The position numbers and the translations under genes are program-made. The notes beneath the pieces were generated by a model, which was not told the origin of the DNA, did no database searches, and worked only from the letters and a program-made list of their open reading frames with translations. A stretch of DNA of 64,000 nt, from positions 10,727,536 to 10,791,535 of the forward strand of contig NC_051431.1 in assembly GCF_001649575.2 (NCBI RefSeq), written 5' to 3'. Numbering within the stretch: position 1 is the first letter of the stretch; the number at the start of each line of letters is the position of its first letter. Positions 1 through 12,960 of this stretch are shown here, in pieces. The DNA comes from Kryptolebias marmoratus. Lineage: Eukaryota; Chordata; Actinopteri; Cyprinodontiformes; Rivulidae.

Positions 1-1010
1 TTTTTTGCAGTGTGTAGCAAAATCATCTCAGCTCAAGGTCAAGTTGAATTTCAGGGGGAGTTAAGTTTGATTTTGTCTCAAGCTAATATTCCACATAACT
101 GTAATGGCAATTTAATTGAGTTTTAGGTGATGTGAGATGTGTTGATAAGCACTTAATATTGCAGATTTACTATTAGATTACTGTTAGACTGTTGACACAC
201 AGATGCGCACCTGAAGGTCAAGTCTGAAGCTGCATGCTGAATTATTCTGCTCCAATAATGGGGGAGTGGGGGTGGGGGAGGGTGGGGAGAGAAAATACCA
301 ATTTTAACAATTACTTGGCGAAGGAACAAAGCCTCTTCTTTAATCATTTGGAACAAATAACTTCTGGAGCCCTAAAGCTCACATCTGTCACACGATGGAA
401 CAGTTTGTTTTCACACATAATTTAGCTTTAAGGTAATGGAGCAGGAGACCGCTTACTCACAAACAAACGTCCCGTGGTTGTGTCCGACAAACTGCGTCTT
501 AAGGTCGATTGAAAGACATCTGATTGACATAAATACGGCAGAAAACGGAGCAGATATTTACTTTTGAGAAGCTGAAACCAGACGAAGCCCCTTGAAGAAA
601 CTTATTTAGCGTTATTTTTGCTAATATCTAAGAAAATAGTTGTATCACTTGGCCTTTCAGAGATGGATTTGCCCGCCGAATGTTGAGAATGTCTCTTTGC
701 CCAGAGTTAGCCTCCGTCTTATTAAAGCTGCTGTCTCCAGATGCTCTTGTGTTGCTTGTTAGCAGCTCAGCACAGACCGCCTCACAGCGGGGTGGAGAAA
801 CGAAGCGCTGCCAGATGTGGATTCTGATTATTTGGCCCAAGTTCTCTGGAAAATGAAAAGATGTCCCTGCTGATTTTTTCCTGTGTAAATATGAATAACA
901 CACACAAATGTGTTGTTGCTTTGATTCTTGTACTTTTCTATCATTATTGCCCACCAACAAAGGCAATATTTTTTGTGTTTTCATGTCTTTTACCAAAATA
1001 GCACATGTAC
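1..1010. other. Non-coding stretch, no gene recognised
   Basis: Upstream of, or within an early intron of, iqcj-schip1. A G-rich patch lies at 260-290. The segment at about 660-870 is less AT-rich and free of simple repeats, so could be conserved non-coding DNA, but nothing specific identifies it. No spliced-exon pattern was found. Confidence 0.5.
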
Positions 1011-1012
1011 CA

Positions 1013-1250
1013 GTGGGTAGATTTTATTGAAAATCTCAGAAAATAATCACTGGATGTACATATACAAATGACTGACTTTTGGAGTCAGCTCAATACAAAA
1101 TGGTTGCTATAAGCACTTGACCTCAGCTAACACAAAGATGGTGCTAATTCAGCCAACTTTAAAGATGTTAAGCTAAATTTTTATCTTAAAGTAGCTCAGC
1201 ATCACCTCCAATACATACTCAGAAAACGACACATTGTGCATTATTTTTTT
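1013..1250 (+). repeat. Dispersed repeat family A, copy 1
   Basis: Contains the recurring text ATTTTATTGAAAATCTCAG, AATCACTGGATGTACAT and TTTGGAGTCAGCTCAATAC, followed by a CACATTGTGCAT tail. The same order of words recurs in the adjacent copy at 1285-1650 and at about 9.95, 42.9 and 52.5 kb (same strand) and 36.5, 44.1 and 46.8 kb (opposite strand). I recognise it as a common teleost interspersed repeat but do not know its formal name or class. No protein is encoded. Confidence 0.7.
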
Positions 1251-1284
1251 GCTTAAAACTTTGGAATTAAAGGTCGGTGTCAAC

Positions 1285-1650
1285 ACTGTCAGCAAAAATA
1301 TCTCATGAACCACTGGACAAATTTTAATGAAACTTTCAGAAAGTAATCATTGAATGTACATCTACAACTCATAAACTTTTGGAGTCACCCCAATTCAGGA
1401 TGGCCGACACAGAAGTGACTCTAACTCAGTCGGTTTTACAGCTGTTGAGCTAAAATTGGTGTGGTAGTTGTTGAGTCATCCTCAACACATACTTCAAGTG
1501 CGAACAGATCTCACATTGTGCATAATGTCATTTACAAGGTTTGACCAAAATGCCTGTAACTTTGTCATTTCTTAACATAAAATAATCCTAATTTAAATAT
1601 CTGTCATGAAAGATGTTGGGCGATGTGAATTCTGGTAATGAATGATTGGC
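1285..1650 (+). repeat. Dispersed repeat family A, copy 2 (near full length)
   Basis: Head-to-tail with copy 1. Word order: ATATCTCATGAACCACTGG, TTTTAATGAAACTTTCAG, TGTACATCTACAACTCAT, TTTGGAGTCACCCCAATTC, GGATGGCCGACACAG, then TAACTTTGTCATTTCTTAAC and GGGCGATGTGAATTC. It gives the best plus-strand reference for the family together with the copy at 42869-43249. Confidence 0.75.
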
Positions 1651-3330
1651 CTTTATTTTATTTTATTTTTTTCATTAGGATATTTTAGAAAAGCTGAAGC
1701 AAAAGTTTGAAACTACCCAATGGAAGTCTGTTCTTAGATCAGCAAACGTAAAGCCGTCCATCCACTGCAGAAATCACATTTACCTTTCACCAGGCTCACC
1801 GAACTGCAGCTCAGTCGCTTTCCTTTTTTCTCCAGGGTTGTATTATCAGCTGATTGAGATTCTATCCCCAGTCCAGCTCTGTGCTTGTCGCTTTTATCCG
1901 TGGACTTTTATCTCATCCCACCTTCATCCTCCATCCTCCCACCTTGACCGAGCAGTCAGATTTCACAGCCTGCCCCTGAGCCTTGCAAGCTGCCAGGGTG
2001 GCCAGCTGCTCACTCCAGGTTGTCTCCCAGCACCACGACCACAGCCATCAAATAAACCGTTTCGCTGTTTATAATGAGCTACGTGGGTAACATTTTCAGA
2101 AAAAGGAAGAAAGAAAAAGCCCCGGCATGTCTTTGTAGTTCATGTTTTTATGTAAACATCCATGGAAATATGTTTATCAGAGGGTTTTATCAGGCACCTC
2201 GTGTAAAAAAGGGCATTTAACTAGATCTGGCCAATTTTCTCACTTATCCTTTTTTTTTTTTTTTACATCTTTCAATCCTTTCTCTCCATCGTTCACAGTA
2301 GAGCTGGCCCCCTCACCAGAGCTGGCCCCCCTATAGTTTGTTAAAAGTGCCTTCTGAAGGTGCACAGGGGGTCGTATGATGCTGATGTGTAAATAAGCAG
2401 GCGTATTCAAAAAGGTCAGCGACTGAAAGGCAGCACGCTGCTTTAACTGACTGATATGTAAAATAGGCCACAGCATAAATGCGTTCATGTTTCTGCGCGC
2501 ACAGATGTGTGCGTTTGAAAATCTGCTGACACAGGCCACGTGCCCTCCAGCAGCAGAGCTCTTTGGTTACCCAACTCTTATTAAAGCAATAAATATGGCC
2601 GGGGCATAAATTTGACGTCATGATTTAATTCCACTTTCTTAGTCCTTCTCTCAGCTCTCTAACGTTCCTCTTTCTATGTGTGTGTCGACTCATTCGTGCG
2701 TGCGTGTGTGTGTGTGTGCTCTGATTCTCATTAATGTGACATTAATGCTGCCTTCTAATTACAAGAAGCCAAGAACTGCTGGGGGGCGAGGTTTGATGCA
2801 TTCTGTTTCAGAGGCTCCTTTGAAATATGCCCACCTTTCCATTTCTCATCAATCTAGTTTAGAGGGCGTGATATATTGTAGCTGTGTGAGTTTTTATGAG
2901 TGTGTGTAATTGGAGTTTTATGTAGATGCTCTTGGGCTGTTAAAGAACCAAACATGCTCCAGGTGTTGGTATAGTTCTCTCCTCCGAAGCGAAAGGCACT
3001 TTGGAGGACTGCAGCTCAGCATGATCCAGCAGCACACACTCTGAAGGCTACGGTGTTCCTGCAGGGTGAGTTTCATACCCAGGCAGAGAGTGCTCTCTTT
3101 GTTAGCTCCTCCGAAAAAGATGACACCTTTATCAACAAAAAAATTAAGCACATTTCTAAAAAGACATGTTCTTGCATAATGTTGAAAAATACATGGCTTC
3201 AACTGAAAGCCTTATAACTACCTTCCTTGTTACGTACAGAATACTCAACATCTTTAGTCTTTGTTCCTCATAAAAACACCTCATATTTCATCTGTTTGTG
3301 GCATAAACTTCAGATTAATATATGTTATGT
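1651..3330. other. Non-coding stretch with short tandem features
   Basis: Holds an 18-bp-period direct duplication of AGAGCTGGCCCCC at 2300-2330, a perfect CRE palindrome TGACGTCA at 2613-2620, a GT run at 2697-2719, and poly-T at about 2250-2264. No exon or RNA gene recognised. Confidence 0.5.
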
Positions 3331-3334
3331 TTTT

Positions 3335-3800
3335 CAAATATGCATTTTCATTATTAATAGAACACGTTTAGGTAACTTAAAGACTCAAAAGGCTATCTAG
3401 TAGCTAAAATAACCCAAAGCTACCTCAAAGTTAAAAGCAGCAGAATGATTAATCTATGATAAAAAGACCAAAATAAATCGATTACCCTAAAGCAGATTTC
3501 AAACAGAACACATCTTTCAAAGGATACCAAGAAATCTAATAATGCAAATTATATTTGTTAATACAATTAAATATTTTGAAAAGTAATAATCTTACAAAAT
3601 CCAAAAGTCATAGCAGCCATCTCCTGAATGAGCTGAAGGTTTTCATATATAAATAGCTAAAATAATGCAAAAATAAACTGAAAAAATGTTGTAAATAAAA
3701 AAAATAGGACAACAATAGTGTGAAAGCTGACTCAGCATTCACACAACTAAACGAACCTCTGAGAACATGCTGGACAAAAATGGAACAATGGGAGTGAATG
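3335..3800. repeat. Dispersed repeat family C, copy 1
   Basis: Starts with degenerate tandem words such as AAAGGCTATCTAGTAGCTAA, followed by AAAAGTCATAGCAGCCATCT, CCTGAATGAGCTGAAGGTTT and ATAGTGTGAAAGCTGACTCA. The same order occurs at 31900-32340 (AAAAGTCATAGCACCCATCT, CTGATTGAGCTGAACATTTT, ATAGTGTGGATGTTGACTAA). The two copies have diverged, especially in the AGCTA-rich part. No coding capacity is seen. Confidence 0.6.
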
Positions 3801-6800
3801 AGAGACACTAAGACAAAAGGTTTGTATTGACATACAAGGTTTAAGAGTTAAAATACAATTTAAGTTTTAAAAGTTTTTCAATAAATGTACCACCTTTTTT
3901 CTTTAGCTGGGGTGAAAGTTACTACATAGAACCTAACCATCCATCTTTATGTATTTTTCTTTTCTTTTTTTTTTTTTTGTCCAAGTATAAAGTTTTGTTT
4001 TTGTTTTTTAACATTTTTTGAAAGTCACACACTCAAAAAAATCGTCTTCCTGGAGAAAGGCTGTGAACGAAGTTCCTCTTACTTGTGGAGAATTCATTTT
4101 GGGCCATGCAGAGCCAAAATGAGATGAAACGACACAAAGGAAAGAACACTTTGCCCTTACTTTTTTTAGTCTGGTCCTGAAAGATGGAGAAAGCTATAGT
4201 GTGTTAGAAAGGCAAGGGAGGGGGTGAAAACTAGACATCTTGAAGCTCGAGACAGGAACATTGAGTCTGTTACCTTGTTAACTGATAGTACTGTTAAATG
4301 TGATACCTTAACTGAAATAATTCTGTCCCAGATTTGGTCTTATTGTGCCCAATTCAGGCTCCTGACTCCCCTTGCCTCATTCTGTCAATGATAGTTTTTT
4401 GGTTCTGGAAAACCCTCAATTATTCATGTTTTGACTGGATTTTTGTAAACAATGGCAGTATTAGTTTTAGCTGAACTCCCACATCAATAATCAAGAGATG
4501 GAGCGTCTAAAGCAGTGCAGTTTATCAGTGTGTTCTCTGACCTGTGACCAGAAAGTGAATGAATTAATCCCTCACACACAGATGTAAAGTAATTTTGAGG
4601 TTGGAAATTGTATCTAATTGTGCGCTCTTTGATGGCATGATATGTACGTAATGTTTTGGCCCATTTTAAAGCCACTACTGAATCCTACACAGATCGTTGA
4701 TTTGGAAAATACGGGCAGTGTCTGTGTTTGGAATCATGCTTCAATATGCAGCCCTGTAGGTGCTGAATTCACAGGACAACAAAGCGGTCGTGAGCTGTTT
4801 TCATGCAACACTTTTTATCAGTCAGCTAACAGCACACTGCCAGGGCGTGGGGTGCATTGCTGAGGAGTCGCTGTAATTTCATTTTTTGTTTGTTTGTTGT
4901 GTTACTTTCTGATGCATTTCAAATTGACGTACTGTCAAAAAAAAAAGAATTCTAACTTGATTGACTGTTTTGTTGATGAGTTTATCACGAACAGCCAGTT
5001 TCAGCTTTCAAAAAGTTTTCATTTTTGGTTGCGGCTATCTTCGTTTTTCTGTAACACAAAATTAGAAGCTTTGTTCGGTAATAATTAAACCCTTAAGAAA
5101 AGTATTTTTGTTATTTAGCCATATTTTCCCTTTTTGATAATAGTTCATTTGTTTTCTTAAACTCATTTGTATTCAAAAAACTAAACTATCTAGTCAGTGC
5201 TGACAGACTGTCATTTTTCTCGAACAGGAAAAGAAAACTTTGTGCTAGTCTTCACTTTGCTTGTCCTTTACTCCTGTCCTTGCTCCACTTGTGTCGCGGA
5301 GAGAGAGAGAGAGAAAAAAAAAAAAAACCAAGCAGGGCCCAGAAAAGCAGAAACAGGAGAGCTGAACTCCACAGTGAACTCAGCGGTCAAGATTCAGTCA
5401 GGCGAAACAAAAAACTGGCTAAACATCAACTGAGACTGACACACCGAGATGAAATTATAAACCTATAGAGACCTGCACATTCGTGGCAGGACAGATGTGT
5501 CTTTATTGGGCCTCAGGATCCTATATGTACGTTACAGAGATAAAATATTGGAGGTAAAACTTCATGCATGTCTGAGCCAGGAAAGACAAAAAGGCACACA
5601 GGTGTGAAGTAGGAGGCGGTTTTATCAACAGAACTGTGGTCATTCAATTCTGAAGCACCAACTTCACACTGATAACAGTGCTAGACTTCTAAAAAAAAAT
5701 CTCATTTTTAGTGAATCTTTGGTGGTTCTTTGAATTAGCCACTTAGATATCAGTAAAGTGCAAATATACGGTGGATATACTCAGGCATGAAGCCTTTTTT
5801 TATACACAAATTAAATACATGGATATGTTGAAAAGATTAAAACTTGTCTCTGGAGGCTTTTTTACCAGATGAGTGTCTCACAGTTGTAGCATTCTAATAA
5901 CTTACACAAACTCCTTTCCTCTCTCACTGTCTGGTTACCAGCAGTAACTGGAGATGTGCTGATTTAAATACAAATTACTGCTCTGAAATTTTAACCAAAA
6001 AAGTTAAATCAAACTGCAGATTTTAATAAAAGTAAGGATTAATGCATCTATTTATTGAAGTTGAGGGGGTCCTGTTTTCGAAAGTAAAAAAATAACTTTT
6101 TTCTTTCCCAACCTGATGTAATTTTGTTGTGACCAAAATGTTTTACAAACAGCCGTCTGTGTCTCCTGCAGCTTTGCTGTGCCACAGTGCTGCAGTCCAT
6201 TTGCAAAGCTGACAATTAAACGCTACATTATTTGCAGAAATGCTGTAACAATAAAGAAGTTGAAACCATGTACTGTTGTCTAGGCGAAGTAATAATAATG
6301 CCGGAAGAAATTAGTTTGGCGTAGTAAATTCTGATTGTGTTTACAGCTGATTGTCATCAAACCCGAGAACCTCTTTTCTTTTTCCTGTCAGCTGCAAACG
6401 TCTGATTTCAAGGAGAGCAGACTCACTTTGCAGCACTTCTCGCTGAGTTATTATGAGATAAGAACCGATTATCAGCAAATTCAGATTTCAGAGCCAGGAG
6501 TGTAATGACCTGTCAGGTCTTAGCTGCACTAAAGCACAATTTATATATTATCGCCCCAATTTACTGTCACTTTGCACCTGTGGAAAGGTGCGTTTTGGTG
6601 TAAAATGTTGACTTTCAGTGTTTACTATTAAGGTGTAGTGGTGAATTAGTGCCGAAGGGGCATCTGTGCCGTGATTGTTGTGCTCTTGAGCGTTTTTATT
6701 AGCAGTTTTCCTTTCAGAGCACATTTGGAAAGAGAGGATTTAAAAAACAGGAACATATTCAAGGTTTTGTGCTGTGAAGTTTTACATATAATGTCATGAT

Positions 6801-9800
6801 TTCCATCTCATTTAAAAACATGATGGAAAGTTGTGCCTGACATGGCTCTGTTTGATGCTTTGTGGAGGATGTTCAGTTGTTCAGGAGTAGCAGGAGGAGA
6901 AAGTGTGAACAGAGATCATTTCTATTTTTGGAAGTGTTACTGGAGCACATTAATTACCAAGCAACGTTATTATTAATTGACAGCAGAGTGAAAGGTACTC
7001 ATGGAGGAGTTTGTTTATTGAACTCCACCTGATACACAGTATGTTTTATTTTATGTGAGTCTAAGAGTCGATAGTTTAATATTTTAGTTGAACAGATCAT
7101 TAATTTTATGCTTATGTGGCTTCTGTGTGCCTGTCTAGCTTGTAAGTAATCATCAGCAGGTTTGCTTGGCTTTAGGTTCTGTGCTTTTTTTATGCTGCTC
7201 TTGATTTGATCACTTGATGCTGAAATGAGCTGATAATAAAGGTGCTTGTGAATAACCAGTTTTAGGGCTACACCTGCAGAACTGGACATTTTTTCAGCCC
7301 GTTTTTCCTGATTTGAGACCAAACATTGTTTTTTTTGCAATAGTAAACCTGTCCATAAGTGAATATGTGTTTTATTTGAGATTTAATTAGCTTTTTATTT
7401 CATTTACTGTAATCTCAGATGTATTCTTTATACAATTGTCATCCACCTTTTTTTTTTTATTTCAACAAATACTTGCAAGTTCCAGTCCGTTCACCATAAC
7501 AAGGTGTCTCTATGAGTTTGCCCGAGTTGACATGCACACCTGACAGGTTCTCAATGTGTGATAGCTGAGCCCTGTCACCCACTCCCACTGAGAGGTGAAA
7601 TGCTTTTCACTGCCTGTTGCCTTCCTTCTTCATGCTCCCCAGGCTGCATGAGCATCCAGGTGGGACATCAGGCAGAGCATACTGAAACCTCTGGGCTGTG
7701 TGTGCATAAATGGATGTCTGGGTTTTTTCTTTTGTTTTTTTTTTGGTGGGGATTTGAGCGTATGCATGTAGAGTTTGTAGCTGCATGGGTTTCCTACCAG
7801 TGGAGTGTATCCGAAGGCTGAGACATCACTGTAGGGAAGCTCCTTCTGCTTTTGCAATGTGACATTTCAGTTGGACATATTCGTGTCACACAGCCGTTAC
7901 CTGTTTTCTGTTTGTGTGACTGCATATTTGAGTTTCTAACTGAGGTAATGGCAAACAGATTTTTTTTTCTTTGCATCACTCTGTCCACATCTATTTACCA
8001 TGTATAATGTGTTGGTTTTCTTATCTCTTATCTCTGAGCAGTCTTCGTCCCTACCTTATTAACTCCAGCATCAACTAGCATGACTAATAGACTAATATTA
8101 AAATGATAGCGATTCTTTTTCTGGAAGTAATTGTGTGAGGTAATTTCTGTCTGCATTAGCCCATTTCTCCTGATAAACACCTTGGAAACCTTCCAATTTA
8201 CCAGCTAGAATTTGTTATTACATCGACAAATGTTGGGCCTCACAGTCGCTCCCCAGAGATGTCAGGGAAATATTAAGTGCTAATGAGATGTGTTCGGTCG
8301 GATATGAACTGTCTCAGTAACAGTTTAGAAACTTAACTGTCTTGGAGGAACAGTTCGGATACTTCTGAGTAGTCAGGCACTTACCTGCAGCGGACAGAAG
8401 TCAGAGTGATCTAAGTTTGGAAAAGCAGAGAAATTCCAATGTCGAGTTGACAGATACTCAGAAAAGAGCCTTTCAAGAGCAGGCTGAGAGTTTAATTGAA
8501 GCAACTGACCTTCTGCCTTATAAATTTGCAAACAAGCCTAAACTTTTGAACCTTTTTTTAATGTTTGTCAAGTCGTAAAGACTACTTGAAATGTTTTCAC
8601 TTTCCCAAGGCCCGCAACACACGCTGTTCTGCATACACACACAGAAAGACACACACGCATGCATGAATGCTACTGAATCACCGGTTGAGATAACAGTGGA
8701 GCTTATCAGTGAGGAGCACAGGCTGAGAGATGTTAGCCAGGAAACCTGCTTGCTCTGTAAGAAGGGACAATAATGAGGATCAGATACTCGTGGACGCAGA
8801 GATGTTCATGTCCTTCACCACTGGAACAATGACATAGATACATAGTGAGAAGACATATCCACTTCATGAGAAGAATGAGCCATTCACTGTTACAGCCACA
8901 GATACATTCCTGATCCAAACTCATTTCATTCTGGGGTTTTATCCAATTTTGGTTACTTTGTATTTAAGTGGTAATCCTCACTGATTTAGCAGTTAACCAA
9001 TGGCTATTCTTTACTGTGAGGTAACATATGAGCTACTTACATGTTGGCAAGGTGTTGGTTTTCTTAATGAAGACGGCAGGAGTCCAAAAGCATTGTGGGT
9101 TTTGCATAAATTTGTTTCCTGCCTACAGTTATTTAGTTTTGGGTTCTAAATTCTAGAGTATACTTTTGCACACAATGCTACAAAGAACACATTCAAATAT
9201 TAAAATGACCACTTCCAGACTTCTTAATCACATCGCATTTTTAATTTGCATATGCAAGTAAATATGTTATTGATTTTCTGAACTACTGCCGAAGAGACAG
9301 CACTGTTTAAAATGTTTGCCAGATTAAAACCTTTTTGTTTCACCTATATCTACACTACACAGCAAGGTCAAAGCAGGACTTATTTTTAATCCAGGGTTTC
9401 CATGTCCAGGACAAATCTAATTCTTTTTAATGCAGAAGAAATATATAGAAACAAATAGTTCAGTTTATACCATTCTGTGGTTTTAATTAGAATAACCCTA
9501 TTTAGACTTAAATAGGACCTCAGATTTCTTTTCATTCGAAGTGTTGTACACCTTGGCTAATCATTGCCTCATTATCAGAGGACATAAGGATTTCCTTTTA
9601 ATTACACTTCAGTATGAAAGCCTCTAAATGCTTGAGAGCCAGAGAGCTTCTTAGCTTATTCTTTTTTTTTTTTTTTTTTTAGAAACAACAGTCCTGCAAA
9701 GCTTTTCTCACTGGCAGCTTATGTTCATTATTAAACCCCTGACTGAATATTTTTAACACATTAATTGGCTGTTTCTATTACATTAAAGTTGCAACTCACT

Positions 9801-9930
9801 ATATATAAATATAAATATAGATATATGCGTATGCACATGTTTTCTTCTAAACTCGCATAACTTATGTTCATGTAGATTATCACCTGCCACCATGAAAGGT
9901 ACTCAATCATGTATTTATTTTCTTGCTTCT
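3801..9930. other. Non-coding stretch, no gene recognised
   Basis: AT-rich DNA with poly-T/poly-A runs (3959-3978, 7449-7460, 7734-7744), a GA/poly-A run at 5299-5328 and a poly-T run at 9661-9680. The parts near 6300-6720, 8220-8530 and 9500-9620 lack simple repeats and could hold conserved non-coding sequence, but I have no direct evidence. The short open frames here lack codon structure or recognisable domains. Confidence 0.45.
5299..5328. repeat. Simple repeat (GA)n followed by poly-A
   Basis: A GAGAGA run passes directly into about 14 adenines. Confidence 0.9.
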
Positions 9931-9934
9931 GTGG

Positions 9935-10090
9935 GGCATTTTTGTTTGTCTGTTAGCAAAATATCTCATGATCCACTGGCTGATTTATAATGAAAATTTC
10001 AAAGTGATTATGTGATGTGGATCTACAACGGATTACCATTTGGAGTCAATTCAAGTAAAGATGGCCACCACAGCTAATCCACTTTCATTT
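9935..10090 (+). repeat. Dispersed repeat family A, copy 3 (truncated)
   Basis: Contains GTTAGCAAAATATCTCATGA, TCCACTGGCTGATTTATAAT, GGATCTACAACGGATTACC, TTTGGAGTCAATTCAAGTAA and GATGGCCACCACAGCTAATC in the same order as the other copies. The GGGCGATGT end of the family is missing. Confidence 0.7.
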
Positions 10091-10094
10091 AAAC

Positions 10095-11175
10095 TGGCAT
10101 TCTGTCTGAGCTTACAAAATCCCCTACTAAATAATTTTTTCACTATAGCTTGTATTTTAAATTGATTTAAACATTTCATTTTTTTTTCCCCTTTTAGTCA
10201 ACATTTTAAGAATGTTTGCTTACTGTTGTTAAGAAATGTGTCAACATGCTGATAATTTGACGGCCTATAATAATTATCAATCAATATAATCTCTTTTTTT
10301 TCTTGATCAGCAAACTTTGTGCTTTTTTTTTGTTTACTGAAAATGCTCTGCTAATTTGGTTGCATTTGGCCTCAGTGCAATTCCTTATTTTCAACTTGAG
10401 CTTTTCAGATCATAATTACATTTTCGTATTGGACATATTTGCCTTTTTGACATGCAATTATCTGTTACATCATGTCTGTTTTTAAGTTAAGTTAAACTGC
10501 ATGGTCTAAACCACTTTTGACAATCTAAGAGGGGAAACCAGCTCCAGGTGGTGCCTTCTTGCTTGTGCAGTCACAGAAGTAAATTGTGTTCTTTGAAATC
10601 CCAGTTTCTGGACTTTCTATTGTCCACTCTAAAGATGCAAAAGCAACAAGTTTGCTTGTGGTTTTTTTTTTTTCAACTCTACTCAAACAATATTCTTTAA
10701 TTTTGTTCCATCATATCACATTTTTACTAAGATTGTTCTACACAAAATTAACAAATTTAGTATATTAATATTTTATATCATCCAATCTTTGAATAACTCT
10801 GAGACTAATTATAGACACTGAGCTCATTACAGACACTCCTATATTTATTATATACTCACAGCAGCATTGTTGTCTCATTTAAAAACTGACAAAGATCTAG
10901 CTTTTTCTTAAATCTACAGGAAGTTATTTTGACTCTTGTTGTATAACAAAGGTTTTTTAATTTTCTAAATCCAGGGCGCTCGGCTCTTGTTTCGGGTACA
11001 GTTTGGACGGACACAAGAGGACACTGAAACACTGTGTAAGCTTCACGGAGTGCAGCACATGCACATGCACAGCGTGAAGAAATATGCGTATGTCCCACCT
11101 GTGTGTGGCTGAGTGAAACAGTGTCCCACTGGGAGCGAGATGGGCTTTTCAGCAGCTGCGTTGTGGCCCATTGAA
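10095..11175. other. Non-coding stretch, no gene recognised
   Basis: AT-rich with several T runs. The minus-strand open frame across 10856-11257 has no recognisable domain. Confidence 0.45.
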
Positions 11176-11590
11176 CACTCGCTATCCAGCCACCCCGCTC
11201 ATCCCTTCTCTTTCCAACTGTCTGCTTTTGATTCACCTTATTCTGTTTCCCCACCATCCCCTCATCCTTCCCACTTACTTGAAACCTTTTCCATACATAC
11301 AGACTTCTTCAAGTCTTTCTTTTCATTTTATTTTATTTCTTTTTGAATCTTCTTTCAGTTCTTTCTAATATCTTTTCTATATCCTTTCTTATTTTGTGCT
11401 GTTTTTATCCTCTTCTTCCTCATCCTCTCCTTCAGTCTCAACTTTTCTTTTTCTTTTTACTGCTTCCTGTGCTAGTGTTTCTGTAGCTTGTTTTACCTTT
11501 CCATGCTCTTTGTTTTATCTCTTTCTTCATTTCTGTTTCGCGACTTCTTATACCCTCGCCCTTTTCTCTTTTCCATCTTAAATTGTGGGG
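11176..11590. repeat. Pyrimidine-rich low-complexity tract
   Basis: About 400 bp in which the plus strand is dominated by C and T (runs of TTCTTT, CTTCTTCCTC, TTTCTTTTTC). The strong strand asymmetry accounts for the overlapping Ser/Phe/Leu-rich and Lys/Glu-rich open frames, which I regard as chance. Confidence 0.65.
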
Positions 11591-12425
11591 AAGAAAACAC
11601 TGAGCTGATAAATCACTGCCCAGCACACAGCATTTATCAAAGGGCAACGTGTCCTTGTGGGAAAAGGTTGTTTTTTATCCATGTTTACAGAGAAACAGTA
11701 CGCACAAAAGCTCCTCAGAATTGCAAATAAATGGACTCATGCTGTATTTACCTCAAAATACGTCTGAATTTTAGAGCTGAAGAAAAGATTGAGGCAAAGT
11801 TGAAAAAAAGCTGAACTTTCACTCACCCGTTTTCAGAGAGGCCATCCGTTTAAAAAGGAAAGAGGAAAAAAAAACAAGCAAACTTGTAGAAAAGTGTGGG
11901 AGCTTGAATGATTTTATTCAGGTGTGTGTTGGTGTTTGTAAGATTACCTCTGCGGTGTGAATTATTGCAACATTTTACTGTGGCATCATTAATTTTACTA
12001 ATTAAACCCGAGATTGTCTCTGGTATTAAAAGTTCAAATGTGAGTCACTCTGACGTATAAAGATGTAGGAGTGGAGAGCATTTTGTCATTTCTGTCAAAC
12101 AACCCATTTGAGGTGCCATCATGTTGAAAATTGGTAATTACTCCCAAGTTAATTGATCAGAAAAAGAAGAAATGGGCTTTGTTAGGATGGCCTAATGAAA
12201 GGCACGATGTGGTCATTGTGCTCCAGAGTAAAAATGTCAGAAGGAAAGTTGTTCTGCAGAAACAAGCAGACAAGTATAGAAGATAGTTATAAAGCAAATA
12301 TTCTTTGAACACAGATTATATGTCGATACAATGTGTGACACAATACATATTTTGGGATATTATTTAATGACTATTATGCATTTTTTAAATACCTAAAACA
12401 AGGATATTATTGCAATTTTAAATAA

Positions 12426-12450
12426 CAAACAAACAAACAAACAAACAAAA
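12426..12450. repeat. Simple repeat (AAAC)n
   Basis: Six or so consecutive CAAA units. Confidence 0.9.
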
Positions 12451-12639
12451 TAAAATCTGAACATTGTTTCTTGAAGCCTGAGATGATGCTGGGATTGGAT
12501 ATGTGACATCTGTATGAGTGAAGTAATAAACAGATATTAAAAACAATAATGAAAGACATTTATCTATTTAAACAACAATCGTTTCATTTTTTTGCCAAAT
12601 TGATCTAAAATATTAGCCTAGCCCATTTTTTCTTACTAC

Positions 12640-12960
12640 ATTTAATCTTATCTAATTTTATGTTGCTTTGTTTAAACTCATTTTATCTCCTCTAATTTTG
12701 TTATCTAATCTTTTTATTTTTCTTATCAAATCTCATCTCATCTCATGTCATCTTATTTATTTAATCCAATCTCAAATTATATCAACTAATTTCATTTATT
12801 TATTGTATCTGAAATTATCTTATTTTGTCTTTTCTCATTACATGTTACCTTTATCTGATCTCATCTGACCTATATTTTTATCTCATCTAATTTTCTCATG
12901 TTCTCAATTCATCTCCATTCAGTCTCACCCTACACTCTGCTCTATTCTACCCTCCACATT
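12640..12960. repeat. Degenerate TCATC/TTTATC tandem-like region
   Basis: Repeated short words (TCATCTCATCTCATGTCATC, TTATCTAATC, TTATCTCATC) over about 300 bp without a strict period. It looks like an old decayed microsatellite of ATCTC/TCATC type. Confidence 0.55.

Noticed and set aside
11396..11730. Ser/Phe-rich and Lys/Glu-rich open frames
   Set aside because: Artefacts of the pyrimidine tract; no start context or domain.
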